NCBI GenBank assembly: GCA_016584495.1
Contig: WAID01000005.1
Location: 2,492,501-2,556,500 of the forward strand
DNA length: 64,000 nucleotides
DNA from: Celoporthe dispersa
Taxonomy: Eukaryota; Ascomycota; Sordariomycetes; Diaporthales; Cryphonectriaceae
Direction of reading: 5' to 3'
Shown here: in pieces, positions 47,085-58,129 of the stretch
Layout: every line of letters begins with the position of its first letter
Position numbering within the stretch: the first letter of the stretch is position 1
Program-made: the position numbers and the translations under genes
Notes under the pieces: generated by a model
Databases searched by the model: none
Seen by the model: only the letters and a program-made list of their open reading frames with translations
What the model was told of the DNA's origin: nothing

Positions 47085-47675
47085 ATGCCTTCCGGAAATT
47101 GTCTGTGCGGCAACGTTGCCTTTGAATACTCCGGTATGATGAATACTCAACAGCTCTCCTTCCTATCGGCATATTATTTCGAGAAAATATACTAAATGTA
47201 ATACTTGTTATAGTTGAACCAGCAGTGACTGCGCTGTGCCATTGTCTCGACTGCCAGCGATGGGGTGGTGGTGGCTACAGCTCCAACGTGGCCATTCCCA
47301 CTACGGAGTTTAAGATCACCAAGGGAACCCCTAAGAAATTTGTCAGAAAGGGCGGTTCGGGCTTGGATCACCCCCAGTTCTTCTGTGGTGGTAAGTACAG
47401 AGATCACAGCTCTTCCACTAGGCCAGATTTATGTTATATAATCAGCCTCTCCCGTTCCAATCTGAACATCGGAGTTAACACCACTACCTTTACCAGACTG
47501 CGGCACGAGCCTCTATTCTGAGCCTGAGTCGATGGCGGGGACCACACTGATCAAAGCCGGATCTCTCAACGACGGTGCCTCGGATATCACGATTAAGGTC
47601 GAGTTCTTCACCAAAGATCGCCGCAACTACGATGTTGCGGTCCAGGGTGCTCAGCAGCTGAAGACCATGACCTAG
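47085..47675 (+). CDS. GFA/CENP-V-type zinc protein (glutathione-dependent formaldehyde-activating fold)
   Basis: Three exons (47085-47133, 47214-47390, 47497-47675) encode 134 residues, the normal length of single-domain fungal GFA proteins. The zinc-binding cysteines are all visible: NCLCGN (Cys6, Cys8), CHCLDCQ (Cys25, Cys27, Cys30) and FFCGDCGTSLYS (about Cys74, Cys77), the last formed by splicing. The family founder binds glutathione and was proposed to speed S-hydroxymethylglutathione formation; most fungal members are uncharacterised. The gene is divergent from the GST, which fits a glutathione-linked role but does not prove it. Confidence 0.92.
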
Positions 47676-49221
47676 AGACTGCAAATGTTTCGATGTCTCA
47701 GGAATATTATTTTCTCTGGTTCCAACCAGATAACCCGTTGATGTTTTTGTTTGGAGGAGGGGTGTCACTCGTTTGAGAACTAGACAGTGTTGTCTTCCCT
47801 GTTCGAAATCAGGTTGCTGGCTGGAAAATAAAACGTTGGAAAAGAAAAAGAAGTGAAAAAAAAAGTCATTCGTTAACCAAATTGAGTAAAATTTTGTTTT
47901 AACGCCTTCCACGTTTTATTGTGAAACTCAACACGAGACGCTACCCACTGACTTGTGGTTGTTGGCCGAGATATGATTAACTGTCTCTCACCATTCCACG
48001 AAGATGTGTAGACCATGGCACTTCCAAGGCCCTTCTAGGTCGCCTTCGTAAAAATGCTGGTGCTTGTGGCCAAATAGCTGATCGGTCTATGGGAAACTGA
48101 CCATGACAATGGTTCCGTGTTCATAAATGCGATAGCTAAAAGGAGTGACCACTCCTAGCTACCTAGAGGTAGTAGTGGCCTTATGTAGCTGCGTAGACGG
48201 TCGGACTCGCACACATAATGCTAGTATACTGTTGCCAACGTCAACCTGGTATTGCACGGCTCGTGTAGGAGTTCAAAGAATCTGCAGACTATGAAGTGGT
48301 CAGTTCAAAACAAAGCTTACTACTCGTTTGTTTTTATATTTGTCATCTACCCTCCACCCCCCTCTCCTTACCTACACACAAACCAAAAAAAATATATATA
48401 TAAAAAAAAAGACAAGAAAGCAAAAGGAAAAGAAAGAAAGAAGCGGTGGGAAGGAACAGGAAATTTTAAGCTTATGCAAAGATCACTTTGTATACATACT
48501 AAGCTAGAAGCTTAAAGCGTTACCTACAAACACTTGTCTGCGGAGAGACGGAATGTAGCAAAGCTTGGAGTTTAATCCCCGAGCATTGTTTCGGATTTCC
48601 GCATCCTGCAGATACTCACGGCCATATTGAAAGGTCCGAGGCTGCACCAGAGTATTTGTGTATTTTTACCACCATTGGTGACGTTCGGTGCTGTTCACTT
48701 ACCGTGCTCTCGGCTTCCACGGGCCTCCCACATATGAGATATCCGGCTCTCACCTAATTACTCGGCCGAATCACGCCACGGTCGACTGCGTAGGAATGGC
48801 AGGTAAAACTTGATGTCCAGCAGAAGGCCGTTCCCATCGTGTGAGGCGTAAGTATATTTCACGTCATTCTTGTGTCCTCAAGATTGTAAGGTTGCATTGA
48901 TTGCGTGGCGCACTCTTCCCAACTCCGCGCCTGCAGTAATGCACAGAGAGAATCTACGTCAGGTATGCCAGCAGATCAGCGGCCGCGATGCAGGCAGTCG
49001 GAGACCAGTTCTGGGTCCTTAGCAGAGCCGTGATGTAGCAGTCATGATGTATGAGCGAGCCTCAGACGTGGATTGTAAGTGATCAAGCAGAGACGGCGCA
49101 GTATCTATAAATCTTGTTGGTGATCATTGTTTACAGCCCTATTTGATCTCTGCACAGGTCTTCCGGGGTCAGCCACTCACCCCATTGTTTATTAGGAACA
49201 CCAGTGTATCCCCCGAGCAAA
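47676..49221. other. 1.5-kb intergenic region
   Basis: AT-rich, with an A-rich tract at about 48387-48445. A TATA-like box at 49106-49112 serves the following gene. No coding region is supported. Confidence 0.5.
49106..49112 (+). promoter_or_regulatory. TATA-like box of the intradiol dioxygenase gene
   Basis: TATAAAT about 116 bp upstream of ATG 49222. Confidence 0.45.
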
Positions 49222-50420
49222 ATGCACTCTTCATCCCTCTTCAAGGCGGCTCTCGTCTTTCTCGCCGGGAGCGCCACAGCTCATCCAGGCGAGTCGTCTT
49301 CACACCAGCCAAACACTGCCCTGGGCGCCTTCAAGAGTTCCGTCCGCCGCAGTCTTGGGTCATGCGCCGACAAGCTCTCACAGCGCGGCGTCTTGTCGCG
49401 CAAGATTGCACGTCGTGACCTGGCGGTGGCAGAGCAGCGGCGCAAGCGATCCATTGACCCGTCAACAACCAAGGCTAAGCGCGAGATCATCACCTGGGGC
49501 GAGAACCCAGACATCGTAAACGACACGTCGCACCTGTCCGACGCTGGATATACAGCAGCCACACCCGAGTCCGTGGTCTTTGCTAATTACAGCTGCGCGC
49601 TTAACCCCGAGGGCGAGACAGGGCCGTATTACATTCCAGGCGAGCTCGTGCGGTCCGATATGCTTGAGGCAGAGCCGGGGGTGCCGGTGTACTTCGAGAT
49701 CCAGCTGATCGATGTCGCAACCTGTGAGCCCATCGTAGGAGAGTACTTGGACATCTGGAACTGTAACAGCACAGGTGTGTACAGCGGAATCGTCGAAGAA
49801 GGCAATGGAAATGCCGATGATGAGTCCAACTCCAAGGCCACTTTCCTGAGAGGTCTTCAGGCGACAGACGAGGATGGGGTGGTCACTTTCCAAACGCTCT
49901 TCCCTGGACATTACGCTGGCCGGGCAAACCATGTGCACGTGGCTGTGCATTTTAATGCCACCTTGTTGGCAAACAACACCTTGACTGGTGGCACCTATGA
50001 CCGTGAGTTGGAAGACAATATACATCCACGTTGACACGGAGAATGCCTAGACCGCTAATTAATCTGGGGACCTCCCTGACACAGATGTTGGCCAAATTTT
50101 CTGGGACCAAGACCTCATCGACGAGATCGAGGATACGTATCCGTACGTTACCAACACCATAGCGAAGACCCTGAACGTTGATGACGGCGTGTTTATCACC
50201 GAGAGCGAAAATACTACCACACAGAGCGTGGGCCGAGTACGAGTACCTGGGCACAAATGTCTCTGAGGGGCTGTTCGCGTGGCTCACGCTGGGTATCAAT
50301 ACAACGGCTACTTACGACCCCAACTGGAGCTTCATCTGGACGGCCAATGGGACCGTGTCGTCCGTCAATGGTGAGAATACCGGCTCGCCAGGCTGGAGTC
50401 AGGTAGGGGATTGGGACTAG
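49222..50420 (+). CDS. Secreted intradiol ring-cleavage dioxygenase, one-base frame break
   Basis: An extracellular Fe(III) enzyme predicted to cleave catechol-type rings between the hydroxyls. Two exons (49222-50002, 50085-50420) give 371 residues after one correction. The signal peptide is MHSSSLFKAALVFLAGSATA, followed by a basic pro-like region (RRKRSIDP). The family fingerprint is ALNPEGETGPYYIPGELVR, and probable iron ligands are Tyr136/137, Tyr187 (STGVYSG), His237 and His239 (GRANHVHV). After the intron, YDHVGQIFWDQDLID is typical of fungal secreted members. Near 50230 the frame must change by one: the GGG run 50230-50232 has one G too many, and removing it joins ENTTTQSV to AEYEYLGTNVSEGLF and runs to TAG 50418-50420. 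As given, translation stops soon after the shift. All predicted ligands are upstream of the break. Confidence 0.93.
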
Positions 50421-50839
50421 AGGCTCAGGTATTAAATATGACATTATGTCAGCTTCGGCTTGATACCTTATGGAATTAGCTTTCGTTCCTGTTAGCTAGG
50501 TTTTGACCACTACAGGCCAGCAATTATCCTATCAATAGTGCCATTCAAGGACTCATCATAGCAGAGACGTGGGCCATATCCTTCCCGAGGATTTTACAAT
50601 TCTTCCAAGACATGTCCCTTCCGATAAGGTTAATATTCTTAAATACAATGGATGGCCTCACTAGTACACATTCCTTGCGCCTGAATCAATTAGATAGAAA
50701 GAGACAAGATAACAGAAGTCGCATTGATGGAGCGTGTAATACATCACCGCCGGCGAATAAGACCAAGTCAATTTCATCCATCCTCCAAGGCCAACCCCGA
50801 GACTATCAACACATCAAACCATCTTCCAGATCACAGGTC

Positions 50840-51451
50840 TAGCTAGAGTCAAGAACCCAGCCAAATTTCGGGACCAAACCATGATCAACCATCTCTTAAT
50901 GATTAGCCTGGTAACCAACGGCTCGAGCATACACTCCATCTCACTCAACGTATTCGCTATCCTCGTACTTGGCAGACATATCACTGAACATCTGGTTCTT
51001 AGAGTTCGTCACGATGGAGATGGGCCTGCCGTTCCAGAGATTAACTTAGTACTGGTAGTTCCAGGAGAGGATGTCTATGAGAAAGGAACTGAATTGAAGG
51101 AAGGAAGGAAGGAAGGAAGGAAAGAACGCATAGCTAGAAAGGCTGAGGCTATCTAGGTACTGGCGGGCTTGTAGGGCTGTGCATGGACCCGGGACTAGTG
51201 ACTCAGTGGCTCTTGCACAATGTCGGCATAGCTGCTGTTGGAGCAGCTGAATGTGCTCTCGCCCTGGTTGTCACTGATGCCAGGTCGAAGCTGAACGCGC
51301 GGCTGGCAATCTGGCCCTGGGAAGCGCGAGAGTCCAAGATAAAGCTGTATGGCTGATGCGCTTTCGTGTTAAGCACGCGACGGCCAGAAGCTCCAGAATA
51401 TTCCCAGTTCACAATAAAGAAACTGGGCGCGGGTACGAACGAATTTTCAGG
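50840..51451 (-). pseudogene. Probable decayed gene, unrecognised family
   Basis: The minus strand has stretches with strongly coding-like codon choice. From an acceptor-like CACTCAG at about 51452 the frame reads PENSFVPAPSFFIVNWEYSG and RVLNTKAHQPYSF, and continues after a one-base shift as ISDNQGESTFSCSNSSYADI to TAG at 51195. About 150 bp further it reads NLWNGRPISIVTNSKN and MFSDMSAKYEDSEYVE, then DGVYARAVGYQANH and EMVDHGLVPKFGWVLD, interrupted by TAA, TGA, TAA and TAG. Each of these stops could derive from CAA, CGA or CAG by a single C-to-T change. I do not recognise the family. Either one decayed gene or two fragments; the AAGG microsatellite sits between them. Confidence 0.35.
51096..51123. 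repeat. AAGG tetranucleotide repeat
   Basis: About seven AAGG units between the two halves of the minus-strand relic. Confidence 0.9.
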
Positions 51452-51884
51452 CTGAGTGGTTGTTAGAGAACATGGGTAGGTCGATGTTGAGGTTATTTGG
51501 TTATGCTAACGTGTTGAATTATCATTCATAATTTTACCCACAAGATGTCCCTCAACGTCACCACCGTACAGAATACACCGATCGCCTCTTTTCGGGACCT
51601 AAAAAGCAGCCCTTGGGATCTCCAGTCCAGCAGAACAGATTCTCCCACGGTCGGTGGTATCTTCCATGTGTTCATAGCGTGTAAGCGCTCTCAAGCTTGG
51701 CGCTGCTTTCCTCAGAAATTACTTTCCCGTGTTCAACATTACAACTATGCGCCCTTGTCAACGTGCCCAGAGCCATCCATCCATTGCGTTTGGCGACCTG
51801 CACAGCTGCGGAGCCAGACGTGATTCCACTCATTGCTCGACTTCTACTCAAGGTGGCTCCGTCTATGCTTTGTTAACTCCAGCA

Positions 51885-54028
51885 TCACTCGCTCTGAAAG
51901 GTATCTTTTCCCCATCCATACAATCTGTTTAGCCGACGTGCAAAGATCGGCACCAGCCACCCTTCGATGTTCGACTTGTGTGGTCGGTGTAGCGTTAGAG
52001 ACTTATTCACCGCCATGGTCTCCGGTGGAAGGAAGGTATAGACAGAGCCGAATTTGGGAATGACCGAGAAGCCGAGGTCAGCCAGGGCTGCCTCGAACGA
52101 GACCCAGCTGACAGGGCTCCGGGACGCCGACTTATCAAAAGAGTCGTGAAGACTTCTGCCGTAGCCTTCTTCACGACAAATGTCTGCTGCTGTGGTGTGC
52201 TTGTATCCTCCTGCCCCTGCACTTCCGTTGGGCGCACGAGCTCGAAAACCGAGCGGTGGCTGGGCCTAGTTTTCTCTTTCTGTCTCCGCTGCTCCGTGAG
52301 AACCTGAGGATCCTCCGCAGGGAACTGAGGTAGCTCGTCTTTCTGCCCAGCCTTTGCCCGTATTTCTTGGTACCGCTTCTCGAGGTCTGCCGAGCATTCT
52401 TCAATCAGGTCCTGGTACATGAAGCCCAGCTTCACTGCCGTCTTGTCGATGATAGCATCTTCGAGAGCCCTCAGCGCGGCGGGTGCTACACCAGGCTCCT
52501 CCAGGTTGTCGATGGGCACTACAAATTGCGTGAGGTCGATCTCAGACTTAAGATTATTCAACTCCGTCTCCAGATCGTTGTATCGTGATACAAACAGCTG
52601 GCCCTTCTTGCGCGAGAGGGGTGGTATGGAAATGCTGAGCGCCATATCTTGCATGAAAGCAATAACGGCCGCATGGTCCCAGAGAGCATTGAACTCGCGT
52701 TCCTCAAGCTTCTCGCGTTCCTCTGGATGCGCAGCGTGCAAGCTGCCCAACTTCTCCATCCACCCTATAGCTGTTGTGGCATTGGTATCGGCTTGGCAAA
52801 GACGCAAAAGATAGTGCAGCTGGGGATCAGCTCGTGTTAACTCTTCCGGCTTGATTTTCATGGCGACTCGCGCATTGCCCTTATCGTAGACATTGGAGAC
52901 CCTCTTGAAATATTTCTTGCCGGTGCCGATCTGGACGTGACGCTTGAGGAGAGACTGGGTTCGGTCGTACTGAAGATGGCAAGAGTTAGATATCTCCTGG
53001 AGAATGATGGCTCGGCGGACTTTGTCGGCCGTTGCCTCCTTAAGAAGCTCGAGCAGACGATGGAGATAGTTCCAGATGGCAGCGCCCTGAATGGCCCCGT
53101 GGATCACATCGAAGAAGGCAGGGCTGATGAAACGATCCGTGTGAACAGGCAGCGACCGGCCCTTCTCATCAGCGACGAGCTCAGGGCGGCTGAAGAACGT
53201 GGCGTTCACGGCGTGCGCCAGTACGACCGGCTCCACAGCCAGCAGGTAGAGGTACTCATCAGACAAAGCCTTCTGGTCCTTGGCTGCCTCGAGAAGGTCG
53301 GCGAGGGAGCGCTTCGTCGGTCGCGCCTGGATAGACAACTGGGTCATAGCCGCCGCCGCCGCAGCCGCCTCGGCGTCTCTGGAAGGTTGCTTCTTCTGGG
53401 CTCTGGTCTTGGATCCGATCTCTAATATATCTTCTATGATGATGTTGAGCGCCTGGAGGAGGCTGGTCTGTCTCATAAAGATCAGCTCCGCAGTGGATTG
53501 CGGAATGCAGAGGCCCCCCTGGATCGCAGGAGCAAAGCCGGCCAGCACTTGGTTACGATCTGCCCCTGGTGAGATGGAGACGCATTTTCCATATTCGTCT
53601 CCGTCGCCGAGAAAGAAGGTATAGCTATTGCTCAGGCGACGCTCGTCCACGTGTCGGAGGTTTCTAGTCTGCATCATGGTCGAGATAAAGCCAAGGTCAC
53701 CACCCGCGTTCATAGGATGATCCTCGCAGTACTGTTCCATCAACGACGTCGTGGCACGGTAGCGAAGAAGGTCTGGAAGGAAATCGCCGGACTCGGTGAC
53801 ATCTCGGAGGTTCCACTCCGGGAGGAGCTTGTAGACATTGCCCATCGAGACATCCATACGATGCTGCAGCACAACACCGTCCGCCGCTCCCTCTTTGATG
53901 GCCTTGGTCCGCTGTGCCTTGGTGAATGCCTTCCACAGCGTCTCAACCGTGGGACCACGCAGTCGATATTTTCGCGCTAGGTCCTGATGTAGCTCCCGGA
54001 TGAGAACACTTGCCTCAGGTTGCGCCAT
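51885..54028 (-). CDS. Fungal 'ipa protein' family member, one-base frame break
   Basis: A single-exon gene for a soluble protein of 714 residues after correction. The N-terminus MAQPEASVLIRELHQDLARKY and motifs such as PEWNLRDVTESGDFL, RNLRHVDE and PQSTAELIFMRQ match proteins annotated as 'ipa protein' in filamentous ascomycetes; their function is unknown. The protein is mainly alpha-helical, with a poly-Ala run and a coiled-coil-prone C-terminal third. The frame is uninterrupted until TFVVKKATAEVFTTL, then one T is missing (A-run 52137-52140 on the plus strand); the next frame reads FDKSASRSPVSWVSFEAAL and ends GWGKDTFQSE at TGA 51885. Without the correction the C-terminus becomes an unlikely Ser/Arg-rich tail. 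Start is ATG 54028; upstream in-frame codons lack an ATG. Confidence 0.85.
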
Positions 54029-54362
54029 TTTTTTGGTGGTTCTGAAGAGGCTGCTCTCGTGCGTCAAAGGTTAGGTTGGGCAGAATATGGATAGTCGGCA
54101 GCATTTCGATCAGAAGATTCTGCGCGTCTGTGTTGTCTCTACCCTGTGCTGTGGATGTTTCACTATAGGTGGCTGACTAAGGCTATCCAACTCTAATAAG
54201 CGGGGCATTGATGTAATCAAGGAGTGAAGGTGTTTGGGGGGATACCAGGGAACGGCAGGCCTCAACAAGAGCACCGTGGCTTAAGATCATCCTCTACTCA
54301 GTTCCCGCTCTTTCAGCCAGCCTCACATACCGATTCGTCTTTTCTTACCGCTTGTAGCAGCC
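54029..54362. promoter_or_regulatory. Divergent promoter region (ipa gene / TDP2-like gene)
   Basis: Only 334 bp separate these two starts, so the promoters must overlap or be adjacent. No TATA box stands out. Confidence 0.5.
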
Positions 54363-55379
54363 ATGGACGCCATCATTGCACAAGCCATCAAGGACACCGC
54401 GAACTCGAGAAAGACCTCAGTGCCTTGGAAGCCGGATGAGCCTCATGCTCAGCTCTACTACGCCTTTGACCCTGCCACATCTTGCTGGGTCTCAAAGTCA
54501 CCATCACCCGAGGATGCAGCCCAGAACAAAGAAGGCGCCGTCATCAGCAACATTGCTCTCTACACGTGGAACATAGACTTCATGCTGCCCTTTGCCGAAG
54601 CGCGTATGAGGGCAGCCCTGGCCCATCTCGACCACCTGACGACCTCCAAGTCTCCTTCACCTACCACTGCGCCCCTTATTCTACTCCAGGAGTGCGTTCC
54701 ATCTGATCTGAACACTATCGCCGCTACACCCTGGGTCCGAGAGAGGTTTCACCTGCTGGACCTGGATGCTACCAACTGGGCTACTACACACTATGGTACC
54801 ACCATGCTCATTGACTCTCGTCTGCCCGTCACGGCCGTATTTCGCGTGCACTATTCGAAGACGCGCATGGACCGCGATGCTCTCTTTGTGGATGTCTCCC
54901 TCGGATCCGACGGCAAGAAGATCCGCATCTGTAATACACACCTTGAGTCTATGGCCCTTGATCCTCCCTTCCGCCCACCCCAGATGAAGCTCGTAGCGAG
55001 GTACATGCACGAGGACGGTGTGCATGCTGCCTTGGCAGCGGGTGATTTTAACGCCGTCCAGCCATTTGATCGCACGCTGCACCTTGATGGGAACAACGAC
55101 CTCAAGGATGCATTCCTTGAGCTGGGTGGCAAGGAGGACACTGGTGATGGCTTCACTTGGGGTCAGCAGGCTGCAACAAAGCTCCGGGAGCAGTTTGGCT
55201 GTTCACGGATGGATAAGGTTTTCTATTGCGGCAACGCAAAGCTTATCAAATTTGACAGATTTGGCGGGGACGTGTTGGTGGATGGGGAGGATGAAGGAGA
55301 GCAGATCATGGAGCTTGGCTTCGAGAAGCCATGGGTGACAGATCATCTAGGTGTCATGGCGGAAGTGGAAGCTGTGTAG
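54363..55379 (+). CDS. Endonuclease/exonuclease/phosphatase-fold phosphodiesterase, TDP2-like
   Basis: A single-exon gene for 338 residues. The EEP-fold catalytic motifs are in order: TWNID (Asn70), LLQECV (Glu110), GTTMLIDS, CNTHLES (His193), AGDFNAVQ (Asp228, Asn230) and VTDHLGV (Asp327, His328). The order and the spacing resemble tyrosyl-DNA phosphodiesterase 2, a Mg-dependent enzyme that removes 5'-phosphotyrosyl adducts left by topoisomerase II. Fungal members are sometimes labelled simply endonuclease/exonuclease/phosphatase family, so a different phosphodiester substrate is possible. No signal peptide or TM segment is seen. It is divergent from the ipa gene with a 334-bp shared promoter. 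Confidence 0.92.
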   Translation: MDAIIAQAIKDTANSRKTSVPWKPDEPHAQLYYAFDPATSCWVSKSPSPEDAAQNKEGAVISNIALYTWNIDFMLPFAEARMRAALAHLDHLTTSKSPSPTTAPLILLQECVPSDLNTIAATPWVRERFHLLDLDATNWATTHYGTTMLIDSRLPVTAVFRVHYSKTRMDRDALFVDVSLGSDGKKIRICNTHLESMALDPPFRPPQMKLVARYMHEDGVHAALAAGDFNAVQPFDRTLHLDGNNDLKDAFLELGGKEDTGDGFTWGQQAATKLREQFGCSRMDKVFYCGNAKLIKFDRFGGDVLVDGEDEGEQIMELGFEKPWVTDHLGVMAEVEAV

Positions 55380-55588
55380 TGTTGTGGGAAGCGACAGCTC
55401 TGAGCCTCTCTGAACAGCTCTCAGGGTGTAGTCTTCACACGTCGCTACAAATCTTTAACAATTGGTATAGCTTCAGGATGTTGAACTCGTCCAAAACAAT
55501 TCCATTAACTGTCAATCTCTCGTTATGTATATTGGCTAGGCAGTCCACTATCTAGGCCTAGTATCTGGGACAGTAAAATTTGATAACT

Positions 55589-58129
55589 TTACACGTCGCT
55601 AACCACGTGCTCTTGTTGATCTCGTCTATGCTGCTCGTCCGCATAAATCTGAACGTCACAGACATATCGATCAAACTTCCGGAGGTTGACTCTCTTCTCG
55701 AACCTACGGAGAGTGTAGCTATGTCAGTCACCTGCAACGCGAATAGGTGTTTTTTCACGAGAAAAAAAAACAGCGCCAGCGTAAAGAGGGGGATACAAGG
55801 TAGCCAGATAAAAAAAAAAGTACTTACATTTCATCAATCTCGGCGGGCGTTCGCCGGGCGACCTCGGGCAGGATGAACCATGAAATTACTGTAGCAATGC
55901 CACCCGAAGCAGCGAAGAAAAAGCCTGTCTTGGGGCCCCACTTGGTGACGGGCCCATTGATCATAAGGGGCGTGCAGAAGCTGAACATGGTTGCGATGGC
56001 ATTGGAACTGGCCAGCGACCAGCCGGCCGTCCGCGCACGAAGACGCTGCTGCGGGATCTCAGTCGCATATGCATAACCGATTGCGGAGGCTCCGGTTGTG
56101 GAGAACGTAGCCAAACAAGCAAAGAAAATCTGCGTTGTGAAAATAGATAGTCAACATAAGATCTCCACGTTATGTCTGGGTCCGGACGATATGAGTGTCT
56201 CCAAGAAGATGAGGGAAAGGGAAAGGGTTTGCAAGTGCATTGCGTATACCGTGGTATAATGATTGGTAACATTACTTACCAGCAGGGAGCTGAGCGCCTT
56301 CGTCGTGTAATCAAAGCAACCCACGATACCGAGGCACAATACAGAGACGGAAGTGACGGCATAAGGATAGACGGTCAGTGGGCGGCGGCCGAACGAATCC
56401 GTTAATGTGGACGTGCCGATCATGGACAGCAACTGGACACAAGATAAAATCACGGTAACCAGAAAAGGATTCTTGTTCCCGGCATCCTGGACTAATTTTG
56501 GAGGACAAAAACAACAGTCAGCGACCGTGAAAGGATGAAAGGTGAAATAACCTGGAAAGTACTGACAAAAATACGTGGAGTATGTGTTGAAGACGCTGAG
56601 ACCCACGAACTGTTGTGTGATCTTTGGCCATCCGGCAATGACGAAACGGATCAGGTTGCGGCCCTGGAAGATGGCCCATGCTCCGTCTTCTTTCTGCAGT
56701 TTGGCAAGGTGGTGCTCTTCCTCGATCGTGGACGTCATGACACCCTGTCCTGGTGAGTCAGAACAATTCCACATTGTAAGCAGGGTTAGGAAGAACCATA
56801 CGATAACTTCTTGCACATCATAGCCGGGTACGTGGCCGTTGTACCTCAGAAGTGTCTTCGAGGCCCTGTCAATTTTGCCTTTGCTGACGAGCCACCAAGG
56901 AGATTCAGGAAGGAAGACAAAAATGACCAGCATGCCTGCGATAAATGCCCACTGGTTTCTCCCTCATTTTAGTATGGATTCGTTGTCCCGTGGAGTCTCC
57001 CTGAAGGTAACCCAAAATAATCATGCGGGGCGTACCTGTGTATAAATCGGTTTCCGGAACTCGTACGGGTCATTCGTGTTCATAACATTCAAACCAATGG
57101 AAGCAGAGAGCTGGCCGATAACAAACCAACTACAGGACGAGGATGTTAGCAAGTGTCTGCGAGTATCTCTGGTGCAGGGTCGGGTGAAAGAATGCAAACC
57201 CACAAGCTGTAAGCATTGATAAGGAAACCTCTCAGCTGGGTTGGAGCCAGCTCGCATAAGTATAGGGGCATCGTGGATTGTAGCATTCCCACGCCGGCGC
57301 CAGAAAAGAGCTTAGCAACTAGCCAATGGTCCCAATGGGTCGCGAACGTCTCTGCAAAGATGCTCTAGCCACGGGTATGGTGAGTTCATGTTTTTGACAA
57401 TGATGTGTCACAGCATATCTAATCATCAGGAAACTCACTCCCGCCAGGAACATCCAGAGAATATAAAGGGCGGCTTTACGACCGAGAGAATCAGTGGCGT
57501 ATTGCAAGACCTGCACATGTGCAGAGCAGGTTAGCCATAAGTCAGGACGGTGCCTTAGACCTGGGCCACTTCTTGAAGGTGGGACTCACGATTTGACCTA
57601 TGGTCTGGCCGGCGGACTGGATACCTCCCCATGCCGAAATGTATTGACCAGCAATGATTGTCGTGCCCGGCGACGCCATCTGCTTGATAAAACCTTTATT
57701 TGAAACGATGCCGGCATTGAGGTTGATCTCTTTCCGTTGTTTGAAATCAGCACGCGCGCAAGATACGCTTGTAGGTAGGTAACTGTGCAAGAGTCCAGTG
57801 CAAAAAAAAAAAAAAAAAAAAAAAAAATTGGTTGAATCTCCGAGGGGACAAAGGAAAAAAGAAAAAACCAAAGGAGACTTACGGTATCCATCCAAGGTGG
57901 CCGCGAAGGCTGCAGTCATTCCGACGAGGGTCACGAGCCTGTATTGTTTCACAGTCTCCCAAACGCCTAAGTCGTCTGCCTTGGCTCGCATGACATGACG
58001 ATTTCCTTTCAAATTATCCCCTGCATCCTCCTCGCCTGTGGTTACGGCGTGCTCGATGCCCTGATGCCCAGGCTTCTCGTCCAGGGCATTTTGGCCGTCG
58101 ATTCCGGCTTGAGCACTAAGATCGGCCAT
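55589..58129 (-). CDS. MFS sugar transporter (sugar porter family, maltose-permease-like)
   Basis: Ten exons on the minus strand (58129-57883, 57729-57590, 57510-57439, 57364-57204, 57129-57036, 56951-56802, 56744-56552, 56491-56280, 56129-55828, 55703-55589) give 561 residues with all phases consistent. Twelve TM segments are expected. Sugar-porter signatures are DSLGRKAAL after TM2, CELAPTQLRGF near TM4-5, LPESPWWLVSKGK after TM6, DSFGRRPLT after TM8 and LPEVARRTPAEIDEMFEK at the end. The N-terminal extension of about 65 residues is hydrophilic, as in alpha-glucoside/maltose permeases. Intron 1 (57730-57882) contains a 26-nt homopolymer, T on the sense strand, and uses an AAG acceptor. The substrate cannot be told; fungal members of this branch take alpha-glucosides or other sugars by proton symport. 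Confidence 0.93.
57802..57827. repeat. 26-nt poly(A) run (poly(T) on the gene strand)
   Basis: A continuous run of 26 A on the plus strand, within intron 1 of the minus-strand sugar transporter, where it reads as T26 upstream of the acceptor. It is the longest homopolymer in the window. Confidence 0.95.

Larger units (their letters stand above)
50421..51884. other. Intergenic region with decayed coding sequence
   Basis: About 1.46 kb between the convergent dioxygenase and ipa genes. It holds an AAGG tetranucleotide repeat and the minus-strand relic described separately. Confidence 0.5.

Noticed and set aside
57802..57827. Poly(A) run as a retrotransposon tail
   Set aside because: No reverse-transcriptase-like sequence or target-site duplication is visible around it; kept only as a repeat inside an intron.
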